From Hoplostethus atlanticus (Eukaryota > Chordata > Actinopteri > Trachichthyiformes > Trachichthyidae), in assembly GCA_034670405.1 (NCBI GenBank), contig JAXDDX010000019.1, positions 2,236,501-2,300,500 of the forward strand: a DNA stretch of 64,000 nucleotides, given 5' to 3'. Numbering within the stretch: the first letter of the stretch is position 1; every line of letters begins with the position of its first letter. This document shows positions 46,669-64,000 of the stretch, one piece after another. The notes under the pieces were generated by a model that was not told where the DNA came from, ran no database searches, and worked only from the letters and a program-made list of their open reading frames with translations. Both the position numbers and the translations under genes were made by a program.

Positions 46669-48800
46669 AATAGAGAACTGTCTGTTCGAGAGATATGATA
46701 TTAACCAGTTAAGAGCAGTGTCTGTGATTACCACCAAATCCCTAAGACGATCAGTTAAGATATTGTGATCAACTGTGTCAAAGGCTGGGCTGAGGTCGAG
46801 CAGAACTAGACTAGAACTCTCACCAGCATCATACCAGAAGAAGATCATTTGGGACTCTACCTAAGTAAAGCAGACTCTGTGCCATGTTTACAACAGAAAC
46901 TAGATTGGAATTTTGCAAATAAATCATTTCTGCTCATGTAATCCGGTAATTGATTGTAAACAACGTTCTCTAATACTTCAGACAGGAATGGAAGTTTAGA
47001 AATAGGCCTATAATTATTATTTAGAATGGAAGGGTCCAGGTTAAGCTTTTTAATTAGAGGCTGGACAAGTGCATGTTTGAAATATGATGGTACACAGCCA
47101 GCAGTGGCCAGTGGGCTGTTTCTAATTGAAAGAATGTTAGGGCACACAGTTACAATGACCTCTTTTAAGAGTCTAGTTGGGTATTGTGTCTAGAGGATGA
47201 TGAGCATGTCATATGAGATACAGTCTCCAAAAGTATTTCGGCTGGAGTTTGCTTGAAGAAAATCAGAAACGTCTCACAATCTTCTAGAGCAGTGGTTCTC
47301 AATCCAGTCCTCAAGGACTTCCACAAATAAGGTTGAAAAAATACTACTGATGTCTCTTAAATTCTGACATGAATTCCTTCATACGTATGTAAAAAGAATT
47401 GAGTTTCATTTGTTCTTTTCGTATCTGTTCGCCTTTTTTCCATATCTTTCTATTACAGTTGTGCTCATTCAACTATGGCAAACTTTTATTTGTTTTCTTT
47501 CGGTTTTGACAGGAGCAACTTTAGAGGAGCCAAGTAGACGGAGTCACAGGTCTCCACTAGACCCCTCTGCGACAGAGGGTAGACTATCTGTGACAGAATC
47601 AGAGCCCAGTTGATTAAAACCATTTTCAATTTTCTTTGTGGTAGATGAGTTTATCACATGGGTCTGGATGCAGTTTGGCAAGATCTTTGCAGGTGGACGC
47701 CAATAAATGTTAAAAACAATACCAATATCTCCTTCGCTAAGTTGTTAACGTAAGGCTAAAGGTCATTACAAGATAAATTGTGCGACTTGAGTTTATGAGT
47801 TGGTCCTGAGACAGATTGTGTAAGATTAAAGGATTCAATTAAATTGAACAGTTATTAACCCGTAGTATTTTGATATTAAAATCTCCAATAATAATAACTA
47901 TCATACCTAGTCAGTATCAAAGATAACAGATCGGACAGATCAGAGATAAAAATTGGGAATGATACATCAGTGCACCTAAAATAGTGTTTTTTGTTCAAAT
48001 AAAAAAATGAAAGATTCAAAAGATGGGAATTTCCCAAATGACAAAGGGTGACATTTAAAATGATTCCTATGGATGACAGCCTCTCCACCGCCACAGCCAA
48101 GTAAGTACTGGGTTTCGAAAATTATGGAGTGTGGAGTGACTTTGTTAAGGATGTAAAACGTATCAGAATTGAACCGTGTTTCAGTCAACATAAGGAAATT
48201 AAGACCAGCAGAAGAAATAAAAGCATTGCAAGACGTAATGTTCAGGGACCTAACATTTAGAAGATCAAACTTGACATTAACAGCCAGGATGACCATTGAG
48301 CACTGTATTCAGGTTTGGGTTTTTTTTCCAGTGAGGGGATGGCTGTCAAAGAGTTAGGCAGGAATGTACATGAAAACTGCAAGTGAGTCAGTGGGGACCA
48401 TACAAGGCAGCTCCATAGGGATATTGTTCTTGTGAGTGACTGAGCAAGGTGCAGGCAGCAATCCAAGGCCATACTGTGAGGGGCCTGAGACGAATGGCTC
48501 ATCTGTTTTCTCTCTTTCATGAGGGCAAGGGATGTAAAAGTCTCTTCCCATCGAGACAGTCCATGCCACCCAGCTTGCAACAAGCTCTGCAGAACGAGAG
48601 GTAAAGATGCACCACGGGGCGCCAAGCAAGGGTAAAAACCTCTAAGCTCGGTAGCTAGCATCGCATCCATGTGTAAGAATTCCCTTCGCTCAAATTTCCA
48701 AATGTTAAAACTAGCAATGATTTTTTGCAAAGGTGGTGGCTGCGTTTTTTTTGCATGCACAGAGCTAGACACGGCACCGTATTGGAAGTAATTGTACTGT
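46669..48800 (-). pseudogene. L2-like LINE fragment, endonuclease to reverse transcriptase
   Basis: The minus strand read from 48800 towards 46669 shows first an APE-type endonuclease start with LLNVRSLN and LNFLMLTETRF (48165-48270), then ESFNLTQSVSGPTHKLKSH (about 47770-47850), then NNNYRPISKLPFLSEVLENV (about 46950-47020) and LLDLSPAFDTVDHNILTDRL (46746-46805). This is the expected order of an L2-type LINE open frame. Many stops and frame changes make it dead. It breaks off in the middle of the reverse transcriptase, after RQFSIALGN, where the Harbinger fragment starts. The first part (48257-48772) has a long open frame but no known domain. Confidence 0.8.
47287..47330 (+). mobile_element. 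Truncated hAT-type MITE end inside the LINE relic
   Basis: CAGTGGTTCTCAATCCAGTC and CTCAAGGACTTCC resemble the left end of the MITEs at 18017 and 22149. No right end is found nearby. Confidence 0.45.
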
Positions 48801-49038
48801 TGGGTTCGATCAAATGAATGATGTCTTATGCCCTCATGAAAATATGTTCCTGCAATTTCTATCTCAGGCCAGTTTTCAGGAAATTATGCCTAGTTTCATT
48901 TACTTTAGTATAATTGAATATTACCCATTTTGGCCCTTGAGTCCTGGAAATGATAGGCTAGGTACCCAGCAGGAAAGTGAAGGCAGGATGATATGAAAAT
49001 GTTTCATAAAGATATTCAATCCCCTTTCAGAAAGATTG

Positions 49039-56511
<7,473 letters not shown>

Positions 56512-56536
56512 CATCTATCTATCTATCTATCTATCT
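56512..56536. repeat. (ATCT)n microsatellite
   Basis: About six ATCT units, the same motif as at 20403-20422. Confidence 0.9.
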
Positions 56537-58192
56537 AAAACTTTAAAGCACTCTGAAGAAAGTCCAGCCATAAAACAGAGTTAAAAGCCTTCATGCACAC
56601 TGACTACAGTTAAATGGGTGGACTTGGTTGCGGTTCACCGCTCTTGTTCCTCTGCACAGGGAGCTAATAAGTCAATCCCATTCACTCCTTCATACGGCGA
56701 GGATGCACTTATCGCATTGTCAGCAGCTCTTTTCATTTAAGCCCCTGGTAAGTTTGCATGTTACCGATTCAACATTTTTAAATTACCTCGGCTCGCCTGG
56801 CTCGAGCCAAGTCGCGGGGAAAAAGAATAAAAGGGAGGGCCTCCCTGTGCAACCCTCTTCCTGCTTTGACCATCAATCACGGCTGTCAGAACAGCTGTGC
56901 TCTCGGTTCTCTTTGGTGGGAACCCACACCGGAGCTCCACGTTACCGGGAGCTGTGATGAATGCAGAGGCCTCAGAGGCTTTTGATTAGAAGCCTCGCCG
57001 ATGACAGGTTAACACTGCAACGGAAGCAAATGCCCCCGAATATGACGTGTCAAGATAGGGTTTAAACAAAAATCGTCCTTTATAGTAGCAGGGACCCCTT
57101 TTTTTTCTCTCACAGTGGGACATTTATATACCAACCATTAAAGCAAAGAGTGTTTTTGTTGAGAAAATGAGGCGTATTACATGACACAGACATAGTTTAA
57201 TGTGGTAATCCACAAAAACGATGTTTCTTTGGCTGCTGCTGCAAAACGCATCACTTCCTGTGCAGCGGAGGAGATCGATGTAATGCTGTAAATATAAATT
57301 GTAATTTTAGCAGCGTGATTGGTATAAGTCACGAGCACAAAGCAACAAAAGGCTTTCAGTTTTTCGTTCTATCCATCATGTGTGGTCTCATTAGCCTTGA
57401 TTCCACTATGGGGCCAAAGAGGGCTTTCAGGGTTTAGTCATGTAAAGCAATTTCTCTCCAAGCAAGTTTTTCTGTAATTCTTTTATGCACCTTGTTATCA
57501 GCAGACACAACGCGCCAGTCGGATTGTACTGTCAAACTAAAAGTGTTTAAATGGGGTTTTTGATTCCATGTTATCAGCAGTTTGAATGAATCCTGGCCCC
57601 TGACGACCCCTACGAGACCTTGCTGTGAAAGTGTGGTCGTGGCGGATATTGCTCGCAGCACCAGTTTGGCCCCTAGCCTCGCAAGCCAGATGAGACCTCA
57701 CAAGTTAATCACAGCACAATGCATGTCTGGCCCTGACAAAAAAAAATCGCTGCCTTGTATTGTACTAAATAGTCAGTTAACTATCAGTGCACCGTCTGAA
57801 AATCGTGTTCTCGTGAAGAGCAGTCTGAGATTTCATATATTGAGTTGCCTCTTGATTAGCGTGCAGACATGTTGCTGAATGATTCTTCCCATTGTTGTCT
57901 TCTATCACAATTCTGTGGCTGCATTGATACGGCTATCATTGCGGTGCTGTGTAGCTGTCATTATGTTGTGCCGATTGCTTACATCACAGACAAAAGACGC
58001 CATTGAAAATCGGCCTCCAAAGCTCCAATAGCGAAGACCATCATGTTTCTTTCTGCCGGACCTGTTCCATTACATGCCCTCTATCACAAAGGTTGGCTCG
58101 ATGTGTCTTGCTCTGTGATAACCTGCAAAAATCTCATCAGGCTCGTTGGCCTCGTGTGCTTCATGTGACCATGGATAAGAGTTAAACCCAAG
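56537..58192. other. No recognisable gene
   Basis: Unique-looking DNA. Frames at 56628-56957 and 57582-57878 have no known motif. Confidence 0.5.
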
Positions 58193-58911
58193 GGGCCTGT
58201 CTCGCAAAGTAAGTCCGACGTAAGTCTGGGTATCTTTGGCAATAGCTGGCTTTGCAAAACCAAACAATGGTCAATCCCGGCTAACCCGGTCTCACACAAC
58301 GGCGTTCGTTAACAGCATTGTATTGTCTCGGAACGCTCTCGGAAATCCTGTGAAAGAATTTCAGCAATACATTTCATTCATTGTGAATAACTATAGCCAG
58401 CTAACATAAGGTACCTGCTATTTTGATAGAAGCCCTGTTTAATAGCCGGGGCAAACGGCTGCTACAAACATTTATTATATCTCTGATGTAATAAATCATC
58501 AGGGGAAGCAAAGGGGCCCTGAGAAGAGCCCTTCTTACTATCTGTTAATATAATAGAATCTGCCTGTAGAGTTCTTTCATTGCTTGTCTTATTCATTTGG
58601 ATGCAATGTTTTTGTTCATATCGGGTTTTGTTCGTTTAATTTTTTGCAATAACCGTGATTAAAAAGTCACCAGCATCCTCTAGGAACGGTGATGCCATTT
58701 TTCCAAAGAGTTGGTCGGTGAGGAGACGGGCTTTTTTATCCGTTTGAATCCGATATCCTTGAACTTCACCTGCTAGGTTAGATGTGCAGCCTAAGTTACC
58801 ATGAACCCCCCGCCCGCTTAAATGTGAGCCACTGCCAGTGAGACCGAAAAGCTGGGGTTAAGCCCAAAAGTTAACTCGCTAACCCACTAGTCCTGCTTTG
58901 TGACAGGACCC
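58193..58911. mobile_element. Possible non-autonomous DNA transposon, about 719 bp
   Basis: GGGCCTGTCTCGCAAAG at 58193-58209 has an imperfect inverted match, CTTTGTGACAGGACCC at 58896-58911. The wording ('GGGCCTGT...GCAAAG ... GCTTTGTGACAGGACC') resembles a common fish DNA element. No target-site duplication is evident and no transposase is present, so this is a low-confidence call. Confidence 0.4.
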
Positions 58912-59164
58912 AGGTCCCCTGCATTGGCCTGAGAACATTTAAAAGCCCAGGTACACATCGAGAGGTGAGGCTAAATAGAAAGACATAGCAGGAAAAAACA
59001 TGTTTTTTGTGTCCCCCTCTTGTAGAATCCTATATAGATGGTCACTGAAATAAATCCAAACATGTATTTTATATTTTTGTCAATTTGTCATGACATTAGC
59101 CATTGCAGCTTTTACATAATTGGATGTATTTGCCACTATTTATAAGATTGAAGCACAAGCCATT

Positions 59165-59335
59165 ACAGTAAGGTAACTTCTGTAAGCCTTGTAAAAGTAT
59201 TCAACCCCCTTACTTCAAAGTTACTTCAACTACATTTACACATTTATTTGGGATTTTTCATCTGAGTTCTATGCAGAGCACTCTATTCTATCAAAGTGAA
59301 ACCAAAATTGTTGAGTTGGGTGAGTTGCCACACTA
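59165..59335 (+). mobile_element. Tc1/mariner-like end remnant
   Basis: GCCTTGTAAAAGTATTCAAC followed by CCCCTTAC and, further on, GGGATTTTTCATCTGAGTTC resembles the left end of common fish Tc1 elements. The transposase gene and the other end are not found, so it looks like a fragment. Confidence 0.45.
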
Positions 59336-61413
59336 ATTTCACATCAGTGCACCAAAGTTTAGGCAATTATCCATGCACTAGTAAAGAGTAAAGTTCCTGA
59401 TCCTCGGTATTGTTTAACCTTGTTCAAACTGGACAGAAGAATGCATTCTTGATTCCTGAAAAGCTTGAAGATACAGCTTCCTCTACCTGCAATAACAAGT
59501 GCGTACATACACAATGTCTGTTATTATCTGAGTTATTGTCCCTTGTCGACGGGTTGCAGAAGTCCTGGAATAAATCTTCTTTCTGATTGATAATGCTTGC
59601 CTGGTACAATCCAACCAATTGAAGCTGCGCCAACAGTGCCAAACTATGCCAATATGCCACCAAGGCGGGCCAAATTAAACACTAAAATTAATTGAATGGA
59701 CTTCAGCGATTTGACCCCAGCTTGATATGCTCTGCATTCACTTAAGCGCTATTATGGTAATGATGATAAGCTTATCAGGAAAAAAACAAGCCTGGTTCGT
59801 GCAAAAGATGCATGTTAGGCTCAGTGTTGCATGCAGTCCCATTTGCATTTAATTACTTGATGGTTTCTCCCGGCCCTGATGATAATAGTATGTGTTATTT
59901 GCACATAAACTCTTATAGTAGCGTGCATGTTTGTATGAACCCATTCACCTTTGTGGAGGAGAGAATGCACTCCCAAACACTGATGTGGATGCACATGGGA
60001 CCATACACACAAGCATGCACTTGAACATGAAGACAAACGCATGCAGGAAAACACACGCCACACCACCATCCGTGTGCTATTTCATCAAGGGTATCTACCT
60101 CTATCACCAGCAGGCGCAAAAAAGTCATTTAAGGTAAATTATTTAGGGCGGCTACTGTCCTCTTGTTGATGCCCCTGTGCCTCTCAGGGGAGCCAGTCCA
60201 AGTCCCTTCCAGAGGGACCCTGAACACCCCCCCCGCTGCATTAGTACAAGTTTCTCCACAGCTAGTATTCCAGCCAGGGGGTTCCACAGATACTGTTTTG
60301 TCCAACCCCACAGGATAGACCGCTGTTAATGCGATTACAGAGCCGGAGACTTAAAGATAATTTAATGCATCTCCACGGCTAATTTTGGAAAAAAAAGCGT
60401 CATGGGTGCCACATCCGCTTATTGTCGTTCCCGGCACGCTAAAGACAGCATAAGAGTAGACTTATTTCCACACAATACTGACTAAGTGGGAAATCTCGTT
60501 GGACATGGCGGCCCACCATATGCTAGATTTAATTTGATTTTCTGTTCGGGCTTTGGTTAAGTGGGTCTAAATTTCCTGTCCTGCATCAAAAAGGGCAAGA
60601 GGGCAGCCGTGGCTTTGACTTGATTTGCTTTTTCAACAAGGGGCAAATAAGCCATGATTTGGTAAAATACTGAGCGCTTACAGCAAATGTAGCAGCATGA
60701 GTAGGCAACAGTATTCGGTGCAAAAAATGGATTAAGCCTAATCCTACAGTAAACTTCATCGCTTCAATGGAGATCTCTGTTGTAAATTCATGTTTTCCAG
60801 GCTTAAATGAAACGTATGCTTGACCTTGGTTGTCTGAATTGTGTGTACAACGTTGACATTGAAGGCACAATCAATCTGCCATGCAATGTATTGTGTGTTC
60901 TTAGTTTTTTCAGTTCAGTTCATTGTGGTGTCCAGAGAGCAAGCCTCCAAGTCAAATTAATTTTATGTGGAGACGTACTCGGCCAATAAAGTGATTCTGA
61001 TTACAGCAGGCAACCAGACCCTGATTTATAGGCCTACCCAGTCAACTTTCTTCCTGACGTCCAGGTCCATCTAGCGTCGCTGACTTCTCAGGGGAAACCA
61101 TAATGAAATTAATCTCAAACCATTTTTAGAAACAATGGTTTGGGCCACCTCATGAGCAAAAGCAGGTGCTCTGTTTGTTGAGCAGCTAAAGCTTCATTGA
61201 TAGATTTGAACAATGGCCAGTATCACCTGCAAAGCTGCCTCAAGGACGAAATAACAAAGTGACAGCATGAATCCAGGATGTGTGTCAGGCACCAATCCAC
61301 TTTGTTTTACCACTTCTCTCCTAAGAAAATCAAAAAAGGCTGGACGGTATGAGATTCAAGCATAGTGGCATTGTAAATAAAAGCGCTCGAGATGTCTCCA
61401 ATGCTGGCTTTTC
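59336..61413. other. No recognisable gene; possible LINE tail
   Basis: Unique-looking DNA. CCAATAAAGTGATTCTGATT at 60983-61002 is the style of ending seen in some fish LINE 3' tails, but nothing upstream translates as LINE protein. Confidence 0.4.
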
Positions 61414-61433
61414 AAAAAAAAAAAAAAAAAAAA
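61414..61433. repeat. Poly-A run
   Basis: 20 A. It could be a retroposon tail or a simple homopolymer. No source element is recognised upstream. Confidence 0.85.
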
Positions 61434-62514
61434 GGCATGGAAACAAGATGTCCCGGGCGCGGGCAGAAAATAGCTGTGGCTGTGAGTGACAAATCAAATG
61501 GTTGTTGCTGTAGAATTAAAAATACACCGACTCACATAGTGCAAGCATAGAGAGATGGACAGCGCCAAGATGTTTCTTCATCATTGTGCTGCCCTCTACG
61601 GGTCTTCTTCCAGCCTCCTACTTCCCTCTCTCACTCTCTCTCTCCCCCACCCGCCTCCCCCATCCCTCTCCACATTACCATATCCCTCAAAGAGTATTGC
61701 ACGGATTAAATTGCCTTCCGTTTCCTGTGCTGTGGCAGTCCTGAGATTTGGGTGGATTTATGCTTCTTTTTTTTTTTCTCGGCTACTTATTTCGGCTGTC
61801 ATAATATGATAATTGTTTATTAATGCGTCCATTGCTGTAGGGGCAGATGCGCCGGTTTGCACCCACCAAAGATCAAGTTCCCCACTAGTTGAAACGGTGG
61901 TGGTGGGAGGCTGAAGATTGCATATACAAGAACGGGAAAAGGAGAGGGGGGAGGTATCGGATTGTTTCACCTAAAGTCTGAAGGTGAAATAACATATCCT
62001 GTGATCTCCGGTCGATTTGGACGGTCGGCAATTGAAAATAAAGAGAGCTTGGGCAGATCTACACATAAACTGGTACAAGCCGTACCACCGGCAAAGCGGA
62101 CGAGGGGATTCGTGCTTCTCCCGTCCGCGCCTCGTCAGTGCGCATGGATGAAAGTCGCCGTTAAAATGCATGCAGCAAGTCTTGTCTGATGTGGGATTAC
62201 CGCGTTTTTCACCCGTCCCCGCGTCTTCACCGTGTGCGAACTTTGTTTTGGGCTTTTTTCTTCTTCTTGTTGGTGTTGTTGGTGGTTTTCTCTCCCCGAG
62301 ATGAGACTGCTAATTTCTGTTGCTGGAAGAATACAGGAGCCCGTTTTCGCCGCGCCGCTCGTCACGTTATTGGCGTGAATGAGACTGTACAGTGCTCGTC
62401 GCCCGGTGCCTGGTACATGGAGCTAAACACCGAGGAGACTTGACTTTTAAGGATTTTTTTTTTTTTTTGGTTTGTTTGTTTGGTTGTGTGATTTTTTTTT
62501 CTGTCTTTTTACAG

Positions 62515-62643
62515 CAGACGAAAGGGCGGAGGGCGCAAAAAAAAAAAAAATCACGAAATCCATGTTTTCACTGAGTATTGAGAAAAAAGACGGGGCACAG
62601 CCGTGATTGTCGGGATGCTTTGGCGTTTACCGGGATCAGCACG
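62515..62643 (+). other. Candidate 5' exon with tandem acceptor
   Basis: A long T-rich tract ends in TTTTTACAG|CAG at 62506-62517, a good splice acceptor with a NAGNAG tandem option at 62514/62517. The 3' side is CACG|GTAAGAGG, a strong donor at 62643/62644. Exon length would be 129 (or 126) bp. An ATG at 62615-62617 reads MLWRLPGSA before the splice site, so it could be 5' UTR or a short N-terminus. Both splice signals are only sequence matches. Confidence 0.3.
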
Positions 62644-63119
62644 GTAAGAGGACAATGGATTTTCTATGTCTGTGCTGAGGCGTATGCTTGCATTTTTTTT
62701 GGGGGGGGGATCTGTCCGTGGTGCTGAAATCTCTGTTCCTCCAGTTTCATTGCTGGGTTGAAGTTGATCCGGATTTAAGATGCTGTTGAGCAAGGTGTCT
62801 GCGGCTGACAGTAACAAGCATATACATACAGCCTGCGTTTTATTTTTTCTGTTTTTTTCATATACCCAGACATATCAGCACAGTTTTATTCGCCCCAGAT
62901 ACTGCTGCGAGCATAATCGATAAAAAGCTACCAGCGTTCAAGTTATCTAAATTACGACCGGTGGCGATCGGCATTTCTTTAAGGTTATGATAACACGAAT
63001 GAGAGGGAAAGTGTGTATCACTCCGTCACACCAACAGGTAACTTCCCCATATCTTAAAATGTCTAGATTGGGAAGATTTTCTGGGGGTTTTTTCTCCACA
63101 CACGGACCTAAAGTGTGTG

Positions 63120-63195
63120 TGCGTGCGTGTGTGTCTGTGTGTGTGTGAGCAGACAGACAGAGAGAGAGAGAGGGGGGAGAGAGAGAGAGACAACA
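63120..63195. repeat. GT then GA simple repeats
   Basis: GTGTGCGTGCGTGTGTGTCTGTG, then GAGAGAGAG and a second GA run after a short G stretch. Low-complexity sequence within the candidate leader. Confidence 0.85.
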
Positions 63196-63611
63196 CTATC
63201 TATAACCTACTCTATACCTGATGCCATACAGAATACTTGATTATAGGATTATTTACTCCCCCGTCAAAATGCAATTTCAAACAGAGATCCGGTATGAGAT
63301 CAACGACACTTGATCGTTTTGCCTTTGATCAACTCCCCTCATTTCTGCTTTTTTTCGCCCGTGGGCAGAAGAAGGGCTGTGACTGCCGCCTTGTAGGCTG
63401 ATATTCACAATTTCCAATCGCAGGCAGGCCGGATTTTTAAGATGAACAGTGACTGCTTCTCTCAGCCGAGCCGATTCATTTGCGAGAGCCTGCGTTTTTC
63501 CCCCCCAATAATGTTTTAGTCATATACCAGGCGATTCAATTCCCCGTCCTCGTGTCGTTGGACGGACGTGGAGGGAATGGGATCCGACAGTTTCCCCCCC
63601 TCACTCCACCA

Positions 63612-63635
63612 CCACCACCACACACACACACACAC
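63612..63635. repeat. CCA/CA simple repeat
   Basis: Short CCA units run into about eight CA units. It gives valine runs in a minus-strand frame, a repeat artefact. Confidence 0.85.
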
Positions 63636-63689
63636 TGTTTTCAAGTCGTCGGGTATGCGGGGTGAGTGAGAAATCTTTGTGGTTTAAGC

Positions 63690-63717
63690 GGGGGGGGGGA
63701 GCGGGGGGGGGGGGGAT
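63690..63717. repeat. G-rich run
   Basis: Two G runs of 9 and about 14 bases separated by AGC. It has G-quadruplex potential just upstream of a possible coding start. Confidence 0.9.
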
Positions 63718-63968
63718 AGTTGCTCGCCTCCTCGAGATTTTAACGTCGCTTTTGATTCGGGAGGGGAAAAAAAAAGGTGAACCGGGATGGATGCCGCCGC
63801 CGTTTTGGTGGCATCCTCTGCACTGAGCTGTGTGGTCTGAAATGTTTTTGTTAGTGTGCCTTCTTTGATGAAATTCTCTGGGGATTGAATTTGTAAATGA
63901 CAAGATCTTTCTGCCTGTGCACCGTGCATGGCAACCCCCCCCCCTTCTTTTTATTTTTTTTTTGCAAG

Positions 63969-64000
63969 ATGGATTTGAATTCAGACGAGCTATCAAAAAT
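63969..64000 (+). CDS. Candidate first coding exon, cut by window end
   Basis: ATG at 63969-63971 sits in AAGATGG, with A at -3 and G at +4, a strong Kozak context. The frame stays open for the last 32 bases and starts MDLNSDELSK. An in-frame upstream ATG at 63897 preceded directly by TAA would give a longer N-terminus running through a Pro/Phe stretch, so the Kozak ATG is preferred. The pyrimidine tract before it and TTTGCAAG|ATGG also look like a splice acceptor, so the exon may begin at or near the ATG. The protein is not recognised from ten residues. Confidence 0.35.
   Translation, partial: MDLNSDELSK

Larger units (their letters stand above)
62000..63968 (+). promoter_or_regulatory. Candidate promoter and 5' UTR region of a plus-strand gene
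   Basis: From about 62.0 kb CpG density rises (for example 62088-62160, 62190-62230, 62340-62405 and again 63420-63830), with few repeats apart from short GT/GA and G tracts. A splice-flanked candidate exon lies within (62515-62643), and a strong-context ATG follows at 63969. The combination suggests a CpG-type promoter and untranslated leader. No TATA box or transcription start can be fixed. The gene is not identified and continues past the window. Confidence 0.4.

Noticed and set aside
48257-48772. 171-codon minus-strand frame upstream of the LINE endonuclease relic
   Set aside because: It lies where the 5' part of the L2-like element would be and shows no independent domain. It is treated as part of the LINE fragment.

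Overview
The window is vertebrate nuclear DNA, most likely from a teleost fish. No protein-coding gene can be read through it. Open frames are short (longest 207 codons, and that one runs through a CA repeat). What can be recognised are decayed transposons of fish-typical kinds, dense (CA)n, (TA)n and (GA)n microsatellites, and a few CpG-rich islands. This is what an intergenic region or very long intron of a fish genome looks like. The species cannot be named from the sequence.

Layout. 1-8 kb: unique DNA with microsatellites, one small DNA transposon (3160-3545) and a CpG-rich patch (5715-5990). 8-10 kb: a candidate enhancer with clustered TCF/LEF-type sites (8109-8345), a transposon-like block and a CA-rich zone. 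14.9-18.3 kb: a broken Tc1/mariner transposase gene, a broken LINE reverse transcriptase, and one hairpin MITE inserted inside another with its target-site duplication still intact. 18.8-23 kb: an 89-bp CA tract, a perfect 14-bp-arm hairpin, a second LINE fragment on the minus strand, a sister hAT-type MITE and a Harbinger remnant with a Myb/SANT-like coding relic. 26-36 kb: a degenerate tandem repeat, a long TG/TGCG tract, dispersed fish repeats and orphan CpG clusters. 43.9-48.8 kb: a clean nested inverted repeat, then a Harbinger fragment abutting about 2.1 kb of an L2-like LINE with endonuclease and reverse transcriptase relics. 49-61 kb: mostly featureless DNA with a 94-bp GA tract, a possible TIR element and a Tc1 end remnant.

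The only hint of a host gene is at the right edge. From about 62.0 kb the DNA becomes CpG-rich, with a splice-flanked candidate exon (62515-62643), and the last 32 bases are an open frame starting at an ATG in strong Kozak context after a pyrimidine tract. This may be the promoter, 5' UTR and first coding exon of a plus-strand gene that continues outside the window. I could not identify that gene.

Nothing here is a convincing new biological system. The most checkable leads are the 5' gene end at 62-64 kb, the TCF/LEF cluster at 8.1-8.3 kb, the 196-bp nested inverted repeat at 43.9 kb and the MITE-in-MITE at 18 kb.
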